Shown: in pieces, positions 63,069-64,000 of the stretch | Position numbering within the stretch: the stretch's first letter is position 1 | Layout of the letters: the number at the start of each line of letters is the position of its first letter | Origin: Allacma fusca | Lineage: Eukaryota > Arthropoda > Collembola > Symphypleona > Sminthuridae | Assembly (NCBI GenBank): GCA_947179485.1 | Contig: OX359249.1 | Coordinates: forward strand, 42,890,250 to 42,954,249 | Length of the DNA: 64,000 nucleotides | Direction: 5' to 3' | Made by a program: the position numbers and the translations under genes | The notes under the pieces: generated by a model | What the model was told of the DNA's origin: nothing | What the model saw: only the letters and a program-made list of their open reading frames with translations | Database searches by the model: none

Positions 63069-64000
63069 ATGTTGGGAAGAGTAACATACACTTCGTTATT
63101 TAAAAAATTATTGATTCCTCTCAAAATACAGCCGGATGTTGTGCAGAAATCAAGATGTTTTTGTACCAGTGGAAGAATGAATGCCACAGAGAAATCCGAG
63201 CAAGAAGCTGCCCCAGAATTTAGTGAGCTATACGACGAAGAGAATGGAGAAGGTCAATCTGAATTTGCAAAGGATTACATTCCATTGACAATGTTTCAGC
63301 ATTCTCTCCTCACTTTGGGAACCGGACTGGCAGCATTTCTTGACCCTACTAGAGCTGGTAAGATAGATGACAAAAACGAGTATTACTAATTTGCACGTAG
63401 TTTTTGACAACACTGCCTATGGGGTAGTTTTTCTAAATTGTGTTCGATTGTACAGAATCTATAGCAGTGTTTGGAGAAGTGACCGCAGGCCCTGTATTAC
63501 GATCAATTCGGCAGAAAATGCTGAATGACCCGGAAGGAAGTGCTATTTTAATTGAGAAGCCAAGAATTAATTCGAAAACTATCAATTTGGAATGGCTAGC
63601 TTCTCTTCCACCTGACACTTTAGGTATGACAACATTTTATTGACGAGTACGAAATTCAGTATGTGTTCCTGAAAGACAAGCTTGAGTGTATTGTAAAGCT
63701 GTTTTGATTAAAGGCGGTCAGTACATTCAGTTTTTGCGGAAGAATAATGTAACCCCCGATAGTCGGCTTCCAGTCAGATTCATTGCCGACCCTGAACTTG
63801 CATACGTAATGCAGAGATACCGAGAAGCTCATGACTTATTCCACACCATCACCGGAATGCCAACGAATATGCTAGGTACTGGCAATGTAAAACTTCTCTT
63901 CAGTCTACATTTCATTATTTGTTTTGTACTATGTGGAAATAAAACTGTGTTGAGGAAATATTGTATTGAAGTTTGATAGCTAAATACTTGTATTGTTGTA
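63069..64000 (+). CDS. COQ4: Ubiquinone biosynthesis protein COQ4, first three exons (runs off window)
   Basis: Mitochondrial matrix-side protein of the coenzyme Q synthome. Exons are 63069-63357, 63456-63623 and 63714-63875, followed by donor GTACTG, all phase 1; later exons lie beyond the window. About 206 residues are visible. The first 35-40 residues are basic with few acids ([20 protein letters not shown]...), fitting a mitochondrial presequence. Family blocks follow: [50 protein letters not shown], and in exon 3 [30 protein letters not shown] and GMPTNMLG. H192-D193 and H196 form the HDxxH metal motif; its distal Glu should be in the next exon. The exon 3 acceptor at 63713 (GATTAAAG) lacks a good pyrimidine tract; it was chosen because it alone gives LGGQYIQFL, as the family requires. 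The Met at 63069 is the first ATG in the frame. Confidence 0.95.

Noticed and set aside
1..64000. CRISPR arrays, bacterial operons, prophage
   Set aside because: No regularly spaced repeats, and introns, tRNA type and gene families all indicate animal nuclear DNA.

Overview
The window looks like animal nuclear DNA, most likely from an arthropod. It is AT-rich, its genes are split by spliceosomal introns, it carries a eukaryotic tRNA-Gln gene, and it has no bacterial-style operons. The clearest lineage marker is a split gene on the minus strand whose last exon encodes [16 protein letters not shown], the signature of an arthropod myosuppressin precursor. Which arthropod group it comes from cannot be decided from the sequence alone.

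Left end (1-6.8 kb) is a repeat-rich block. Two direct copies of a non-coding repeat (1-1930 and 4469-5984) flank a tRNA-Gln(CUG) gene, a fold-back element and a small hAT-type MITE with an 8-bp target-site duplication. Next (10.7-12.9 kb, minus strand) is the myosuppressin gene. A TATA-containing promoter with an ATG-free leader exon and a strong splice donor lies at 30.06-30.32 kb on the same strand. It could be the distal promoter of myosuppressin, which would mean a leader intron of about 17 kb. The remaining sequence from 13 to 48 kb shows no convincing coding exon. It holds microsatellites, a palindrome-rich block near 40 kb and a tandem pair of elements ending in hairpin plus T-run near 45 kb.

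At 48.6-50.3 kb (minus strand) lies a four-exon gene for a secreted, very acidic, proline/glycine-rich protein. Its exons share a C-terminal motif and all its introns are phase 1, so it appears to have grown by exon duplication. The right end is the compact gene-rich part, all on the plus strand. It holds APIP (methylthioribulose-1-phosphate dehydratase, methionine salvage; six exons, complete), a strong 92-nt hairpin resembling a microRNA precursor, a two-exon gene for an unrecognised 312-residue basic protein, and the first three exons of COQ4 (coenzyme Q biosynthesis), which runs off the window. Apart from sharing strand and close spacing, nothing shows that these genes work together.

Exon joins were worked out by hand from splice signals, reading phase and family similarity. 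No database search or transcript evidence was available.
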